DNA from: Sulfurimonas sp.
GTDB lineage: Bacteria; Campylobacterota; Campylobacteria; Campylobacterales; Sulfurimonadaceae
NCBI RefSeq assembly: GCF_026196735.1
Contig: NZ_JAPHUF010000007.1
Location: forward strand, 62,001-126,000
Length of the DNA: 64,000 nucleotides
Direction: 5' to 3'
Under the pieces are notes generated by a model that did not search any database, was not told the origin of the DNA, and saw only the letters and a program-made list of their open reading frames with translations. Positions 62,575 to 64,000 of this stretch are shown in pieces (position 1 is the stretch's first letter; each line of letters begins with the position of its first letter). Position numbers and translations under genes: made by a program.

Positions 62575-63954
62575 ATGGATAAAATGTGGTCAGGCCGTTT
62601 TTTGGCAAGTGCATCAAATCTCTTAGATGAGTTTAATGCCTCAATCATGTTCGATAGAAAACTTTATCAAGAAGATATAGAAGGTTCACTCGCACATGCT
62701 GCAATGCTTGCAAAACAAGGTATCTTAACAAAAGAAGAACTTACTCAAATAACTGACGGGCTTAATCAGGTTAAAGCTGAGATAGAATCCGGAGAGTTTG
62801 AGTGGAATATTTCTGATGAAGACCTTCATATGGGTATTGAGAAAAGATTGACTGCAATTATAGGTGATGCCGGTAAAAAACTCCATACTGCAAGAAGCAG
62901 AAATGACCAAGTTGCTGTTGATTTTCGCCGCTTTGTTTTAAAAAGAAATCTTGAAATAGTAGATGCTCTTAAACTTTTAATGAAAGAGATTTTAGTTGTT
63001 GCAGACAAGCACACAGAGACTCTTATCCCCGGTATGACACATCTGCAGCACGCCCAGCCGACCAACTTTGGTTTTCATCTAGGTGCTTACCTTTCTATGT
63101 TTAAAAGAGACATCGCTAGATTTGAAGACTCATACAAAAGAAATAATGTATCTCCGCTTGGTTGCGCTGCACTAGCCGGAACACCACACAATATAGACAG
63201 AAATATGACAGCTGAGCTTTTGGGCTTTGATAGTGTAAGTACTAACTGTTTAGATACTGTAAGCGATAGAGATTTTGCACTGGAGATTTTGTTTAATATA
63301 TCAACTATGATGATGCATATTTCGAGACTTTCAGAAGAACTTGTCATGTGGTCAAGTTACGAGTTTAGTTTTGTTGAGCTTAGTGATGAGTACTCTACAG
63401 GCTCATCTATTATGCCTCAAAAGAAAAATCCTGATGTTCCTGAGCTTCTTCGTGGTAAAACAGGTCGTGTCTATGGTTCACTAATGGGACTTTTGACTGT
63501 TATGAAAGGTCTTCCACTAGCGTATAACAAAGATACTCAAGAAGATAAAGAGGGTGTTTTTGATTCAGTTGAGACGGCTCTTATATCTTTAGAAATTTTA
63601 AAAGAAGCTATAAAAACAATGGAAGTGAAGGCTCACAATATGGAAGCAGCATGTTCAGTAGGGCATTTGGCCGCTACTGATTTGGCCGATTATCTAGTTG
63701 AAAAGTGTGATATTCCTTTTAGAGAGGCTCATTTTATTACAGGTCGTGCCGTAGCCAAAAGTGAAGAGTTAAAGATTGACTTGAGTGATATTGAATTTAA
63801 ATATCTTAAAGAGATTGATTCTAGAATAAGTGAAGATGTACTGGACTTTTTAGTACTGAGAACATCTATGAATGCTAGAACATCCGAAGGCGGTACTTCA
63901 ACTGCAAGAACAAAAGAGCAGTTAGAGAGCTTTAAGACTTTTTTACAAGGATAA
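62575..63954 (+). CDS. argH: Argininosuccinate lyase
   Basis: Last step of arginine synthesis. The 459 residues contain [19 protein letters not shown] (active-site His) and the fumarase/aspartase-superfamily signature [12 protein letters not shown]. The start MDKMWSGRF is typical. AAGGA lies 7 nt before the ATG. The 131 bp upstream hold no clear feature beyond AT-rich promoter-like sequence. Confidence 0.96.
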   Translation: MDKMWSGRFLASASNLLDEFNASIMFDRKLYQEDIEGSLAHAAMLAKQGILTKEELTQITDGLNQVKAEIESGEFEWNISDEDLHMGIEKRLTAIIGDAGKKLHTARSRNDQVAVDFRRFVLKRNLEIVDALKLLMKEILVVADKHTETLIPGMTHLQHAQPTNFGFHLGAYLSMFKRDIARFEDSYKRNNVSPLGCAALAGTPHNIDRNMTAELLGFDSVSTNCLDTVSDRDFALEILFNISTMMMHISRLSEELVMWSSYEFSFVELSDEYSTGSSIMPQKKNPDVPELLRGKTGRVYGSLMGLLTVMKGLPLAYNKDTQEDKEGVFDSVETALISLEILKEAIKTMEVKAHNMEAACSVGHLAATDLADYLVEKCDIPFREAHFITGRAVAKSEELKIDLSDIEFKYLKEIDSRISEDVLDFLVLRTSMNARTSEGGTSTARTKEQLESFKTFLQG

Positions 63955-63958
63955 GAAG

Positions 63959-64000
63959 ATGAACATAACTGTTTCACATCAAGATGGGATGAAGTTTGAA
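63959..64000 (+). CDS. Start of an unidentified gene (first 14 codons)
   Basis: ATG with AAGGA 7 nt upstream, overlapping the end region of argH, begins MNITVSHQDGMKFE and runs off the window. The start resembles OsmC-family proteins, which often begin with a short strand followed by GMKFE-like turns, but 14 residues are too few to name it. Confidence 0.4.
   Translation, partial: MNITVSHQDGMKFE

Noticed and set aside
1-64000. CRISPR arrays, insertion sequences, prophage, replication origin
   Set aside because: No regularly spaced repeats, transposase, integrase, phage structural genes or clustered DnaA boxes were seen.

Overview
The window looks like chromosomal core sequence from a sulfur- or hydrogen-oxidising member of the Campylobacterota (Epsilonproteobacteria), most like Sulfurimonas. 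The reasons are low GC, an ArsS-type sensor kinase, an unusually long TrmB, an OprD-like porin, 5-formyl-THF cyclo-ligase beside RNase Y, FliL (flagellated), futalosine-type UbiD decarboxylase, and many genes resembling Campylobacter/Helicobacter orthologues. Assignment is by recognition of protein families, not by database search. There are no rRNA genes, phage, transposases or CRISPR arrays.

Layout. 1-4.7 kb (minus): partial protoglobin, gatA, a 43-residue membrane peptide and ileS. 4.8-6.75 kb: a CinA-like gene and a six-gene tRNA cluster (Lys, Asp, Val, Glu, Val, Asp) behind a consensus sigma70 promoter, with two structured repeat elements in the spacers. 6.8-14.1 kb: rodA facing an rluD - FN3 lipoprotein - trmB - ftsE - ftsX - envC-like run (envelope growth and division). 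14.2-18.7 kb: small membrane protein, thrC, RDD protein, and divergent proC/proA. 18.7-20.7 kb: a three-gene cluster (TusA/DUF2249-like, heme-copper/NnrS-like membrane protein, DUF59 protein) behind an Fnr-type box. 20.7-26.2 kb: membrane-anchored receiver protein, rsmH, ftsL-like, orphan RND pump. 26.3-31.7 kb: tRNA(CAT), PIF1-like helicase, copper-type P1B ATPase, two tiny ORFs and an FNT channel. 31.7-38 kb (mostly minus): lipoprotein/response regulator, thiS, acpS, fliL, radA, ftsY, TlpA-like thioredoxin. 38-44 kb: folate cyclo-ligase, rny, pentapeptide protein, CDF transporter, cmoB, thioesterase and an MBL hydrolase. 44-48.6 kb: DUF302 protein, porin and an ArsRS-like two-component pair. 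48.7-53.6 kb: nadE, DegT aminotransferase, lpxK, argB, and an MnmC-like oxidoreductase. 53.6-62 kb: a long tight run of DUF2018, periplasmic protein, polyprenyl synthase, hemA, proS, fxsA, DsbC/A-like and hemC, then ubiD; this joins isoprenoid, heme and quinone synthesis. 62-64 kb: small cytochrome c, argH, and the start of another gene.

The most interesting signals are regulatory. Two promoters 2.5 kb apart (DUF302 gene and porin) carry the same three-box operator with exact 11-bp phasing, the same 20-bp gap to the -10 and the same 101-nt distance to the start codon, next to an OmpR/PhoB-class two-component system: a probable small regulon. The TusA-like/NnrS-like/DUF59 cluster has an Fnr/NnrR-type box centred about 41.5 bp upstream of a predicted start site, which suggests low-oxygen or nitric-oxide control. 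Protein-level oddities include a prolyl-tRNA synthetase without the usual editing insertion, an HPt-like domain lacking its histidine, and a DegT aminotransferase with its catalytic lysine out of register.

Start codons were chosen from Shine-Dalgarno spacing and family N-termini. All coordinates and motif positions were read by hand, so errors of a base or a residue are possible.
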